From Isoetes taiwanensis (lineage: Eukaryota > Streptophyta > Lycopodiopsida > Isoetales > Isoetaceae): a stretch of 64,000 bases of DNA. The translations under genes were made by a program, and so were the position numbers. Within the stretch, counting starts at the first letter, position 1, and each line of letters begins with the position of its first letter. Shown one piece after another: positions 45,772 to 56,922 of this stretch. The notes under the pieces are model-generated. The model was not told the DNA's origin, did no database searches, and saw only the letters and a program-made list of their open reading frames with translations. The stretch lies in contig JAJEKV010000078.1 in NCBI GenBank assembly GCA_021234155.1, positions 372,001-436,000 of the forward strand, given 5' to 3'.

Positions 45772-47395
45772 AAGGGATAAGAGACCACGTCCCTTCACTA
45801 TTATTGCTTAAAAAGACATCAATTCGCCAAGCATATTATTGGTACACATGGACTTATATTGTTGTTTGATCAAATGTTATAATTGAAATGGAATTGCTGC
45901 TACTTAGAAGTAGATATCTAACAATAATTGCTACTTGATGTGGGTACCTCCATTGTTTTTGTTTTTTAAGGCGTGTTTTGGTATAGTTGTCAAAGAAGTC
46001 TGCCAATTTTGAGATTATATTATTTGAGATTCGTATAAGTTTTACTGTATGAGTTTGATTTCTTTGGGCATATAGGCATGTGATTTGTTTTTCTTTACCA
46101 TTACTAAGCCAATTTTTGTCTCTGATATTATACCACACCAAATGCATGCTTTGAAATCTTGAACTTGGCTTTGGGTATGTTCGTTCAATGATGAAGATGG
46201 TTCTTGATTTTTATGACGTGTTTTGATAAGCCATCAAAGAAGTCTGTCAGTTTTGATATGTTACTTGAGATTCATATAGGTTATACTACATGAGTTTGAT
46301 TTATTTTGTTTGGGCATATAACACCAAATTCCTGTTTTGTAAATCTAAACTTGGATTTGTATATTTTTTATTCAATGATGAAGCCAAATGGAAGTTAAAA
46401 GCACATTATATGTGCAATACTAATTCTTCCCATATCGAAAAATGTGTTGTGTAACATCCCATTAGAATACTATATAAGCACCATATAACTTGTACAGATG
46501 GTGCTGCTTTTCTTCTTTTGAAGCATTTTATTGCAACAAAAACATAAGAGCCTTACAAAAAATGTGATTGATATGCTCTGATAGACCATTTTACATTAGC
46601 TCATACAAAACATCTAATGTTCATGCCCACAAAATGCTCAACAAATGTTTTTATTTGCTCTGCTTGTTCTAAAAGTTTTTGAAGCCAAGCCTCTACTTAG
46701 GAGAGCACCGTAAACAACAAATCCACAAAACCTTACCTTCAGCTTGGCAACTTAACTTCCGAGCATTCTTCCTTAAAGTGTCATAACTCAGTACATGCAA
46801 AAACATATCTTATAAAGGAAAAGTGGCATGCACTCCAAACAATGTAAAATTTTCAAACGCAAAGTCTTGCACCAAATTGCCAAGTGTGCATAACAGACTA
46901 CATTCTTTGTCGCTTAATATTATACATGTCAAATATGCCAAAATATAAAGTCGCTTAATATTATACATGTCAAATATGGCAGAATGTATAGTTCCTTCAT
47001 GATGTACCGATACATAATCTCTTGTGAAAATGCAATATATTGGCAAAGACTTCAGGGCTATATTTTTTGCAGTTCTTTCCCTAGACGTATTTCTTGTTCT
47101 AAGTGGCATAATGCCAAACAGACCTCTCAAGTCCAGCTTCCCTCTTATAGTAATGGGGTATGCTCTTTCTTCATTAGGTTATTTCTCTTACGCAAGTAGA
47201 AGCAGAATCCAAATAAAGTTTCACATGACGATATTTGTGGCTATTGCTGCACCTAGGACAATTGTGTCCCACTGTAATTTGTTTCAGCGGATGACAAGAT
47301 CAAGCACGTAATGCTTTTAGACTGACACTACTGGTAGCATACATGCTAGAAATGAGCACATACTCTGCAGTACAATCAGAATCTAAACAAACAAT
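45772..47395. other. Noncoding region with tandem repeats
   Basis: Two diverged ~230-bp copies at 45968-46185 and 46200-46385 (shared GTCAAAGAAGTCTG, GAGTTTGATTT, GGGCATATA) and a near-perfect 31-bp direct repeat at 46909-46939 and 46950-46980 (GTCGCTTAATATTATACATG...). No gene recognised. Confidence 0.55.
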
Positions 47396-47399
47396 CTCC

Positions 47400-49337
47400 T
47401 TAACACTGTCTTCCCAAGTCCATATTACTGTGCGTTCTGCAAGTTCTAAGCAATGATCTCCAAGCAGAAATATTGGGTTGAACAGTAGCTTGAATTAAAT
47501 TCTCTGCTTCATTAAACCGTCCAGAATGGCTAAGAAGATCAATCATACAATTATAGTGAAGTGTGCATGGTGTTATGGAGTAGTTTTCCATTGCTTTATA
47601 AAATTGGCGTCCTCGTCTACAAGGCCCGCATCTGGACTGATGCCATTAGATTGCATCTCCTTGAGACACTGCAGAACCAATAGCATCTCCATTTTGAGAA
47701 TATGCAGCAATCATTGCATTCCATGCCACCACATTTCGATTTGGCAGTAAATCAGATATTTTCCTTGCAGTCTCTAAGCCCCCACAATTAGCATACATAT
47801 CGACAATAGCTGTCCCCATAAAAATATGAGACTCCAAACCACGTCCTCTGACCTGTTCATGGATTTCCCTTTCTAGATCTATAGCTGCAATATCTCCACA
47901 TGCTTTTAATACTGTCGTAAATGTAACATCATTTGGGTGAATGCCTTTGTGCTGCATTTCTTTAAAATAGTCAAGCGCAATGCTGCCTTTGCCATGCTGG
48001 CAGTGACATGCAATTATGGCATTCCATGAAACCACATCCCTACTTGACATTTGAATGAAGATCTTATGTGCCTCCTCCAAGTTCCCAAGTTTTGCATACG
48101 TATCAATAAGAGTGTTACATATGACAAGATCTAAGTGCAGACCAATTCCAATTATCTGCTCATGGATCCTTCTGCCCTGGCTTATGGCCATCTGACAGGC
48201 ACAAGCCTTCAATATACTTAGAAATATTATCCTATCTGGCTTTATGCCTTGGCTAGATGGCCTTGCCAACATTGGGTGTAACCATCAACCATTGCACTGC
48301 ACATTGCGACATCCCGGTTTAATGATCTTTCAAAAACCTTAAGTGCTTCCTCTAAGCCACCATATTTGGCATACATATCTACAAGTGTAGTTTTTACAAA
48401 AACATCCAACTGGATTCCACTTTCAAGTATTTGCTCATGTATGCAGTGGCGTTGTCCTATAACTCCAATGTTGCCACGTGCTTTTAAGATGCTTGTGTAG
48501 ATAACATTGTCGGGCTTTATGTTTTCACATTGCATGTCAGCAAAGCATTCCAATGCAACAACGTTTTCATCACGCTGAACATATCCGTCAATCACTGCAC
48601 CCAGGACACCACATTTCGATTTGGAGACCTCTCAAGTAGTCTGTGTGCTTTTTCCAAGTTTCCAGATTTTGCATATCCTGCAATCATTACAGTCCAAGAA
48701 ACTACATCGTGTTTTGGTAAATCATCAAATATTCTTCTTGCATCTTCCAAACCTCCACATTTGGCATACATATCAACAAGAGTATTCCCAACAAATACAT
48801 CAAATTGCAGATCACAACAAATGACATGTTCATGCAATTGCCTTCCTCTATTAAGGCTTGATAAAGAGATCCATGCTTTTAAGACAGTAACATACACATA
48901 CTTGTCTGTCTTTATAGCTGAAAGGAACATTTCGTAGTACATTTCAAAGGCCATTTCGGCTTGGCCAAGCTTTGCATGCGCCTCGATAATTGCATTCCAG
49001 GTATATACACTTGGTTTTACAACTTTGTTGAATGCATAGTTGTTTGAAGCCAAATGCGTACATGCATCTATTCTCAAGCTATCTTGGTTCATTTCCCAAT
49101 TGTGTTAACATGCAGTGCGTCTCTACTAATACCATGCAGTATGTCCCTACTAAGATGACACTTTTCATTTGTTCCACTTAAATTAACATGTGGATGTAGA
49201 GACTTGGCCTCAATATCCCTCTGTGGATTATGCATAGCAGCAACCATGGCACTGTAAACATCAAATTGTGACCTCAATCCCGATGCTTGACGCCTTACAA
49301 GCAGAAGTAAATCTTCTTCATTTAGAAATACCAGCAT
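47400..49337 (-). pseudogene. PPR protein (PLS-type), frameshifted and truncated
   Basis: From ATG 49337 the minus strand gives a leader, then about twelve pentatricopeptide motifs spread over four frames: 49092-48592 (YTWNAIIEAHAKLGQAEMAF, FVGNTLVDMYAKCGGLEDAR), 48595-48242, 48272-47646 (DVVSWNAIIACHCQHGKGSI, IFMGTAIVDMYANCGGLETA) and 47591-47400 (TLHYNCMIDLLSHSGRFNEA). The alternating P, L and S motif lengths and the closing AWRSLLRTCRTHSNMDLG, which is the start of an E domain, show a plant organellar RNA-editing/processing type. Reading ends there, with no complete E or DYW domain. Each frame change is one base. Such proteins bind chloroplast or mitochondrial transcripts; this copy is probably inactive. 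Confidence 0.85.
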
Positions 49338-49801
49338 TGTGATATGATTGTAGCCAAGGTTTTCAACCTTCTTTTTGTTGCTGCTATAAACATGAACAAG
49401 TTAAGCTTGGCCATCCAATTGTCCAAATTGTCTTTTGGCAACAACTTGAAACATCCAGTATGGATGCTAGTAACTTATCATACAGAATAAATCACATCCT
49501 CAGAGAGTGTATTTGAAAGGTGCTTTAGGGTAATGGACCCAGATTTAATGACCCACAGATAAAGCTAAAAACCTGGAATGAGCACCGCTGTCAGTCATAT
49601 AGCAGACACGAATATTTTGGGAAAATTTTGCAGATAATACTGAATTTGGCAAAGGTAGATGTTACAATAGACGCTACTTTCCCTATGAGATACAAGCTGG
49701 ATCAATCCAGGCACGCCACAAACTTCCTCTTCTATAAGAACCTTCTGCTAACAAAAGATTCTACCGAGAAAAGAGGCAGTTTTCTTTGTGGGGAGAATGT
49801 G

Positions 49802-50550
49802 CTAAATGATTGCTTTCTTGAAGCTTGTATAGTTAAAAACACAGTCTGCTCCAAATATGCTCCTGCATATCACTCCTTTGAAGCTGTATATGCATAAAGA
49901 GTTCTTGATCACATGCTCACCAAAATTGATAGCAACAGCTTCATAATCAACTGTCATAGCCCGTTCAAAGGAAAGATTTGACATCAATGTAGGTGCACAA
50001 AGTTTGTCACCAGTTCCAAACACATCTTTATGTTTCTGATGTATTTTGGATGATAAAGGTAGTGCCAAGACTCTGTCATATGGCATATTTGGCACAATAA
50101 AGTCCCTGCTTAAGCAACAGCGCATCCAAATGAAAATATAGAAATGTGTAGCCAGTAAAATGAAGTAAAAGCAAACCTGAAGTGCTTAGAAAGAATGCCA
50201 GCATGCCTGTTTTCACCTGGGTCCCCCATGACTGATACGAGGAACATAAATTCCTTCCTTAAATGCTCAGAAACTTGTGCACTTCCATTGCTAATTCCTG
50301 ATACCCGGCCAATAAGTCCTGTGGTGTCAACATTCACAAGTTTTATAGCATTGTTCAATACTTCTCAATATATCTGGAGCTTCATAAAACTACATCCAAA
50401 AGCACACATAAATTTGCTCATCATTACCTGCAGGGGAAAACGGCAAATGGAGTTATGCCCCCTGTGAGCCCAATCAATCCTCCAGCTCATCTGTACATCC
50501 TGATCCTTTGCGAAAAGGTTCCTGCGTGTGGGAGTTAGGCTTATGCCCAT
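49802..50550 (-). CDS. Exons of an unrecognised gene
   Basis: Minus-strand islands of good composition: 50550-50430 (NMGISLTPTRRNLFAKDQDV, SWRIDWAHRGHNSICRFPLQ), 50350-50170 (LVNVDTTGLIGRVSGISNGS, EFMFLVSVMGDPGENRHAG) and 50110-49910 (DFIVPNMPYDRVLALPLSSK, SNLSFERAMTVDYEAVAINF). They look like successive exons of one conserved gene. I do not recognise the family. No complete gene model can be built. Confidence 0.4.
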
Positions 50551-51023
50551 ATTCCCGCAATATCCATGCTTCTACAATGTGCGTTCTTTCATTAAGCATA
50601 ATCCTGTCCATAAAGAGTATGCTTGGCTAGAAATCTTTACGCTCCAAATAGAGGAGGAATTAAAGAAAAAAACCATGCACAAGAAGCTACATTGGCAAGT
50701 CGGCAGTTGCAGAAAAAAATAGAAGCGCGAAACATGAATGCCAACTTTGTACATAAATATATCTTGTTCACCAATGAGATCTAGGGATCCCTTTTTATGT
50801 CACAATCCTCACTTCTATCCAGGCCACTTTCATCGGACTCAACATAAACCCATTCACCAGCTTCAATTTCACAGAAAGAATCGGCATGAAATTCGCTAGG
50901 TGTTCGAATTTTCAACCCCACGCCAGAAACAAAGAATAAGAAAGGCAGGTGCTTTTACTGCATCTTGCGCTGCCATAGAGTATGTTTGGCTAGAAATCTT
51001 TGCGCTGGAGGTCCAAATAGAGA

Positions 51024-51362
51024 GAGGCTTCGATTAAATAAACATAAAGTTTCCTGACCTCTATTCCACGAATGAGAATTTCGGATCAATCCAGTGCCGG
51101 TGCTATCTGGATAAAAGGGGCCAAGCTCTGTAAATCCTCCTGTGCCCACTCTCTCCGGTTAGCCGGTTTCGAGAGCGGCTGCCCACCAACAGAAGTGACC
51201 TAGCATTTACAGCCAATCATAAGTTTTTAGTTTTTAGCAGTCACTAGCATATCCTAGGGATATTCTAGCATATACCTAGGATATGCCAAAAGCCCACATA
51301 AACAAGGGTTTGCCCCCTAGGGGCAACCCAACAAGGGTTTGCCCCCCTAGGGGCAACCCAAA
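51024..51362. repeat. ~320-bp duplicated segment, copy B
   Basis: Near-identical to 45453-45771 but missing the 19-20 bases that encode GCSS of the SCPL exon, and with the GGGTTTGCCCC..GGGGCAACCC palindrome block doubled (about 51305-51360). It abuts the Helitron-like element at 51365. The minus frame (51149-50955) is the residual SCPL exon. Confidence 0.85.
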
Positions 51363-51364
51363 AA

Positions 51365-51735
51365 TGCCCAGCGTTGCTGGGCATAAGTTGGGAGCCTATA
51401 AATGTTTAGGCCGCAATGAGAAAAGTGTGCAATAATAATGGTGCCTAAAATTGTTGGGCTTTATTTGAAAAGCTGTAGACAATACACGTGCATGCAACTA
51501 TCGTCTACACGCGCACACCTAAAACCACGGATCTTGGCCAGCATGAATTTGGCCATCGGATTGCAGCATCAAATATTGATCGTTGGATCACTTTGGTTGA
51601 ACACTTTGGTTGCACCACACAACTTTATAATATAAAGTTTATTTATTGTCGTTAAGCATGACAGAAAAAAATGTGCAAAATAGGCAGTTCCTTTTTTCAA
51701 ATTCGGTCATTCCAAGGACATCCGGTATGGTCTCC
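51365..51735 (-). mobile_element. Helitron-like element copy 4, uninterrupted
   Basis: Matches 22941-23930 without the LINE. The hairpin TGCCCAGC-AAC-GCTGGGCA is at 51365-51383, and the LINE-free target TGCAATAATAATGGT at 51428-51442. Small differences: one 4-base deletion (GAAGACAC against GAACAC) and a short insertion near 51680. Homology ends at ATCCGGTATGG (51735). Unlike the copy at 22924, no CTAG follows the hairpin; the 45.4-kb duplicate lies there instead. Confidence 0.6.
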
Positions 51736-52050
51736 TGAGATCCAAAAACTGTCCAGTGAAATGGCAAACAACTGCATGAGACACAAGGTTCTGAACACAC
51801 TGCAAATGAGCATTATGATCAACTTCGACAACTGGTAGGTCAGCCTGTGTAAAAGAATTAAAACACTGCTATGACTCATAGAATACACCATCAGGAGGCA
51901 ACTGAACATCTATACAGTCATCTTGAGCTTGTAACCCATTTAGATACGAGCTCAATTATTTCTTGTTATTCTGTACCATAATATTAATGCAGCAGAAACA
52001 CGAGCAGATTGCACGTTGGACGTCAAATCACGTTTGATCCAATCGCTAAA

Positions 52051-52422
52051 TCATGTAGAAGGCGCTCTAGCCATAGCATCAGAAGAACCCCAATGAGCAG
52101 AAGGAGCAGACACACGCCCAGCAGAAGTAGACAAAAAAGAAATAGAAGCAACAATAGAAGTATTTACAGTGGTCTCTACTTGAGAAGTAGACAAAGGTGC
52201 AGATTTAGAAAGAGGGGGAAAGTGTTGCAAGCTTGTACTCATATCAAGAAGAGAAGGGTCAAAAGCAAGAGGATTGAGGCGAGAATTATTAGGTAAATTA
52301 GGAAGCGGCAAAGGAGAATTCATATCATGCACAAAAGAAGAAGCAAAAGCACCACCTACCACTTTCTTGGCTGACGAACGTGTTTCGGAAGCTGGCAAAC
52401 TAGGGTTTGCCATGGCAGCCAA
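52051..52422 (-). CDS. Retroelement ORF1-like N-terminal fragment
   Basis: From ATG 52422 the minus strand is open for 123 codons: MAAMANPSLPASETRSSAKK, then FASSFVHDMNSPLPLPNLPN and LDMSTSLQHFPPLSKSAPLS. The Ser/Pro/Leu-rich, KVVGGAFASSF style resembles the N-terminus of plant LINE ORF1 proteins, and the leader upstream (CAATGGAAAGCTCACATCTG, GAGCCAGAAGTTATGA) resembles plant retroelement 5' regions. The frame is intact but the rest of the element is absent. Assignment is weak. Confidence 0.35.
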   Translation of the reverse strand: MAAMANPSLPASETRSSAKKVVGGAFASSFVHDMNSPLPLPNLPNNSRLNPLAFDPSLLDMSTSLQHFPPLSKSAPLSTSQVETTVNTSIVASISFLSTSAGRVSAPSAHWGSSDAMARAPST

Positions 52423-52429
52423 AATCTGT

Positions 52430-53925
52430 AAACTCTAAATCCGGCCTAGATAGACACAAACAAACTATATGAATTATATATCAATGGAAAGCTCACATCT
52501 GTAGCTTTCCAACGCACTATAGAACGCCTGAATCAGACACTCGAGCCAGAAGTTATGAAGAAAATCGCGTCGAGACCCTACATGGCGGCCATCACAGCGC
52601 CCCTTTCAGCTTGATCATCTCTCCTGATGGCAAGCACAACACAAAAATTGTTTGAAACCATCTTGACTAGAAAATTGAGCAGGATATAAAAGAGCTGCAG
52701 CCGAAGTATTTAGAAACCCTTAATAACATACAAAGATGACTACGACTGCAGTAAGGCAATATTAATCGGAGGTGTAAAATATTCGTCTTGGCTTTCCATA
52801 CTTGCACCTCAATCACTGCAACTAACATCTAACACAGAAGCAACAATGCGTTAAATAGTGCATTAAAAATAATTTATGAAAAATGCATGATGTCTACATT
52901 AACATGGACACAATAATTTTTGGGAAGGTGTGTGCCTATGACCGCATAACAAAGTTATTCTGGTCAAGCATGCATTAAACAGTTCATTAAGAACAATTCA
53001 TTGAAAGTGCGTGATGTCTATGATATCATAGACAATTAGACAAAGGCCGAGGCATGACAAATATTTCTTACAGTAACAAAGAAGCCACGATGACATATCA
53101 GATGTCAGATCAATTTTGGCCATGTAGCAGGTCGATTTACAAAGTTCGGCCAAGTAGTTGACAACAGTTCGATTTATATGACGGCAGATGGAACAAGTTC
53201 GACGGCATAGCCAATCAAGTTCGGTGGTGTCCAATCGATTTCAAAGACCCAATCGAGTTTTTCAATAGATTCCAAAGACAGAAAGATTTTCCCATCGATT
53301 TTTCCAAAGCAGAAGCAAATCGCTTTTCAAAAAAGCAGATCGATATTAAAGAAGCAGATCAATTTTTTAGAAGCAGATGGATCTTAAAGACCTAGAAAGC
53401 ACTTTGTAGATGAATTTTAAAACAACAATTTGCTATGATGGCATAGCAAGAGCCACCTGCCATGTTAGTTTCTCAGACCAGAAGTTTTGTTGTCATGTTC
53501 ATTCTTGTAGGCAAGTGACGGAATATTATAGTCAAGCAGATTAGTACTTAAAGTTTTCTTTTCTCATGCATACGACCAAAATTTACGGAGCGCCTCGCTG
53601 CGCCTTAGGAGTTTGCCTCTTCCTATAAATTCACACTTCGTCTATAAGGAACTGCGTACCACAAAGTAATGAGTGAGACAGGTAAGTAGTTTACCTTTTT
53701 TCTGCATTTTATGTTTTTTTTCCAAGTTCTAGGCATGTTTTTTGCTACATTTTTAGATATTTTCCACTCTTTATAAGCGTTCTTTAGCACCTTTTGTATT
53801 GTTTCTTTTGTTGATTTTCTCATTTTAATCTCATTTCATAAGCTATTTTGTTATGGCTGCATAGACTAGACATTTGTTTGTAGCTTTGTGTTGCACTTTC
53901 TTTGTACATTTCGAATACAGGCCTT
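52430..53925. other. Noncoding stretch with AAGCAGATCGAT-like repeats
   Basis: Between 53150 and 53400 short diverged units such as GTTCGAYGGCATA and AAGCAGATCRATTTT recur. GCGCCTCGCTGCGCC at 53589-53603 is a small GC palindrome. No gene recognised. Confidence 0.4.
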
Positions 53926-53929
53926 TTAG

Positions 53930-54235
53930 TAGTACACAATAGACATCATGTGTATATTTCATTGTCTTGTGCTATGATGGCATAGGCGTAGCATGTTTTT
54001 CAAAAGGCCTTAGCCATAACATTATAGACGCAATACATTATTTCAATGTTTTGTGTATGATGGCATAGGCATAACATGTTTTTCCAAAGGTCTTCCATAA
54101 CGTTATAAACACAGTACAATTTAGTAGTACATCGTGTGCATATTTCAATGTCTTGTGCTATATGACATATGCATAGCATGTTTTTAAGAAGGCCTTAGCC
54201 ATATTGTTATAGACACAATATAGCTAGTAGTACAA
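53930..54235. repeat. Tandem repeat, three ~100-bp diverged units
   Basis: Each unit contains TTCAATGTCTTGTGCTATGA, TGGCATAGGC.TAGCATG, TTTTTCAAAAGGCCTTAGCC and ATTATAGACRCAATA. Units start near 53935, 54040 and 54125. They lie upstream of the methylase-like exon. Confidence 0.75.
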
Positions 54236-54469
54236 TATTTAGCTGACTGTAATCAATTTGTTGTGTTATTGCTTTAGTAGAAAAAAGACACTGTAAAGTT
54301 TAGGATTGCCTTGTGGCAGAATGTTTGTTGGAGCTTCTCTACTTTCAAAATTTTAAAATGTCCATAACCTCGTAGACATAATATAGTTTTTTAGTAACAT
54401 GTGGCTTTAGTTAGATGTACTGCTACACGTGCACGTGTTTTCTAAACTCTTGTTCATAATAATGCAGAA

Positions 54470-54979
54470 GGACTAGAACAGAAAGGGATGCTGCTACTGG
54501 TTCGAAATCTACAGAGTTTGCCACGATGAAATATCGTGCCAAGCCAACAAGCTCTGAAGCCTCAACGTTTAATCAACACCTTGATCGAAATGTTCTCTCA
54601 ACCAGGAGATTGGATTGTTGATGCATTTTCTGGTGCTACATGTGCTTGAGAAAAGGATGAAATTGTATTGCAATTGATATTGACAAGAACTCTGTGGCAT
54701 TTATTAAGTCGAGAATTAGTTCTCTGCAAAGTATGCCTGATGAGAACTAGGCACTTGGTGCTAAGGATGTGCCAACAAGCTTTGAAGTCTGACTACCACG
54801 GATGGGGAATATAGACGATCCTGCAGATTTTATTGACGTGATTTCCCTTGAAGATATGAAGAAATTGGAGGAACTAGTAGAGCAAGAACCTATTCTTATT
54901 GCTAGAGATACTCATCTAGAGATTGAAAAAAATGATGAAGAAATTCTTCTTCCTAAAGATGTTCCTCTTGACATTTGAT
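54470..54979 (+). pseudogene. 3' exon of an N4/N6-type DNA methylase-like gene
   Basis: After an acceptor-like AATAATGCAG at 54466, the plus strand reads QQALKPQRLINTLIEMFSQP then GDWIVDAFSGATCA, which is the AdoMet-binding motif (family consensus KPxxLxxxxI...SxPGDxVxDPFxGxGT) of N4-cytosine/N6-adenine methylases of the MT-A/N-4/N-6 group. A TGA then follows, and one base later the frame gives CIAIDIDKNSVAFIKSRISS, as expected after that motif. A stop at the end of that block (DEN-stop), then an acidic tail 54808-54976 (DFIDVISLEDMKKLEELVEQ ... LLPKDVPLDI). The catalytic DPPY/SPPY motif is not in this exon. Two breaks suggest a pseudogene. Such domains are unusual outside bacteria, organelles and some transposons. 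Confidence 0.45.
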
Positions 54980-56160
54980 GATGTTGTTGTTGACATTTCA
55001 CTTTCCTAACAGTGTTATGTTACAAGTTGAAAAAAAAGTTTATTTATCTTTTTCTGCCATTCTGGCTCAATTGTTTCTTTTTTTTTTGGATGCATGTTTG
55101 GTTGTCTTTCTAAAAATGCTTGTTTTAATTGCAACCTATTAGTTTCACAAAAGTTTAAAAATCATAACTCCAAAATAGGTAAATTCTCGTTAAAAAAAAA
55201 AGGAATCTACGATTGCACCACAGGTCATTAGTGCATTCGCTAGGTCACCTTGTTTAAACTCCAAATATGTAGCTTTTGAGCAAATACATGCAAATCGGAC
55301 CTTTCACCAAACCTTTTAGCAAACCCTGCAAATGCCCACTAAAGCATCAAAGAGAAGATTCTTGTGAGTCCATGGGCAAAGAAAAATACCTTGTTGGGAG
55401 CCTGGAAACAAGCATGAGGCCTCTTCAAAGACATCCATGGGCAGCCATTCTTCCCAAAAACAGAGGTAAACAGAGGTAGGGCTAGCTGAAGTTCGGCATT
55501 TCAAGCTGGCAATTCAAGCTATGGCATTTCAAGCTGGCGATTCAAGCTATGGCGGTAAGAGCAACCAAAGATTTTCCTACCAGAATATTCGAGAAGTTAG
55601 CAATGATAGCCCATAGACTATTCATAAAAATTAAATGTTTCGGAAGTAATGGGAAATAACCTCCTCGGATCCAAGGGTAACGAATAGTCCGACCATTAGA
55701 ATTTGCAAGGGCCAGTGGTAAAGGATCAATATATTTGTTCTAGTTTCTGAGCGAAACCCCATGTTAAAGACCAAAGGTAATAGAGGATGGCTCCAAAGAA
55801 GTTCTAGATATGTTAAAATGTTCAGTAAAAAATTTTAGAATGTAAAGTAAAAGATTTTAGAATGTAGAGTAAAACTCAAGAATGCAAACCAATCAAACAT
55901 TCCTTAAAAGAATGCAGTAAGGTGGCAGCACCATTGGAGTGGAGTTAGAATTTTTGACACCTTACATTTACGGGAACACTAAAATTTGCTCATTGGCCTT
56001 CCTTTGAAGGGGGGTTATAATCCACATGGTCGTCCAACTTCCTCCCATAACCTGCAATGGTGACCTCTTGTGGGGGATCTTGCATCAAGTCCTCCAACAC
56101 TTTCCTCTCACCCATGTAATTTGGACGGAGGATGCCAATCTTGTGTACCACGTTCCCAAC
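54980..56160. other. Noncoding region
   Basis: No supported gene. Contains the duplicated GGCATTTCAAGCTGGC unit at 55494-55550 (three imperfect copies) and AAAATTTTAGAATGTA.AGTAAAA repeats at 55826-55875. Confidence 0.45.
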
Positions 56161-56164
56161 GCCC

Positions 56165-56922
56165 CTTGACAGGTTGCGGTAGCTGGGGACCCCCCTTGAC
56201 TTGCAGAACGCAATATACAGGCTATACGAGGCATGCTCAGGCCGTATCAAATCATCAGGACAGCTGGTAATCAGTAGTATTGGAGTACATCAGGGTTGCC
56301 CCCTCTCCCCCACACTCTTTGGCCTATGCATTGACCAGCTGGAAGATTGGCTTTTTGAGCACGGAGGTGCGGGCGGCCATCTCATGCATCACACAATCCG
56401 GCAACTCATATATGCTGACGATGTCAACCTCCTGGCCTACACTCCAGAGGACATGCAACGTCACCTGGATGCTCTTGACATTTTTTGCCGATTCACTGGC
56501 ATGCGAGTTAACTTGGCCAAAACTAGAGTACTGCTAGTTTCGTCATCCCGTCAGCCGAGGCTCCCCTCATTCACTTACCAGAGACAAGATGTAGAGGTGG
56601 CTCCGACCTACAAGTACTTGGGGATTGAGTTCTATGCTACCATCCATTGGGATGCTGCCATCAGGTTGCGGGTCACAGCGGGTTGGAAAGCACTAAGAAC
56701 AACAGCCACAAGGCAGAGTTTTATGCCTGGGGCCACCAGTCACACTTATTTAGGGCCTTGGTAAAGCCGGTCCTCTTGTATGGGGCAGAAGTGTGGGGTC
56801 CGGTGATATCCCTCAACACCTGGGATGACCTCCAGCAGGTGCAGAAAGCCTTCTTGGCACGGGCCCTTGGGGTAAAATCCACAGTTCCATACCAAATCCT
56901 ACTCCAGAAGACAGGTCTTTTA
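56165..56922 (+). pseudogene. LINE reverse transcriptase fragment of a second clade
   Basis: The plus strand reads LQNAIYRLYEACSGR, then GVHQGCPLSPTLFGLCIDQL and QLIYADDVNLLAYTPEDMQR with an intact YADD catalytic box, then VNLAKTRVLLV and APTYKYLGIEF. One frame change later (56647 onward) LFRALVKPVLLYGAEVWGP and VQKAFLARALGVKSTVPYQI follow. These are RT palm, thumb and connection motifs. The GVHQGCPLSPTLF form differs from the GRGIRQGCPLAPLLF of the 24-kb LINE, so this is another lineage. It stops abruptly at 56922 where an LTR begins. Confidence 0.8.

Noticed and set aside
52009-52296. Plus-strand Arg/Ser-rich 95-residue frame resembling an SR protein
   Set aside because: It is the antisense shadow of the more plausible minus-strand frame 52422-52051.
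55990-56250. Minus-strand 86-residue frame at the start of the LINE fragment
   Set aside because: It overlaps the plus-strand LINE reading LQNAIYRLYEACSGR and has no independent support.
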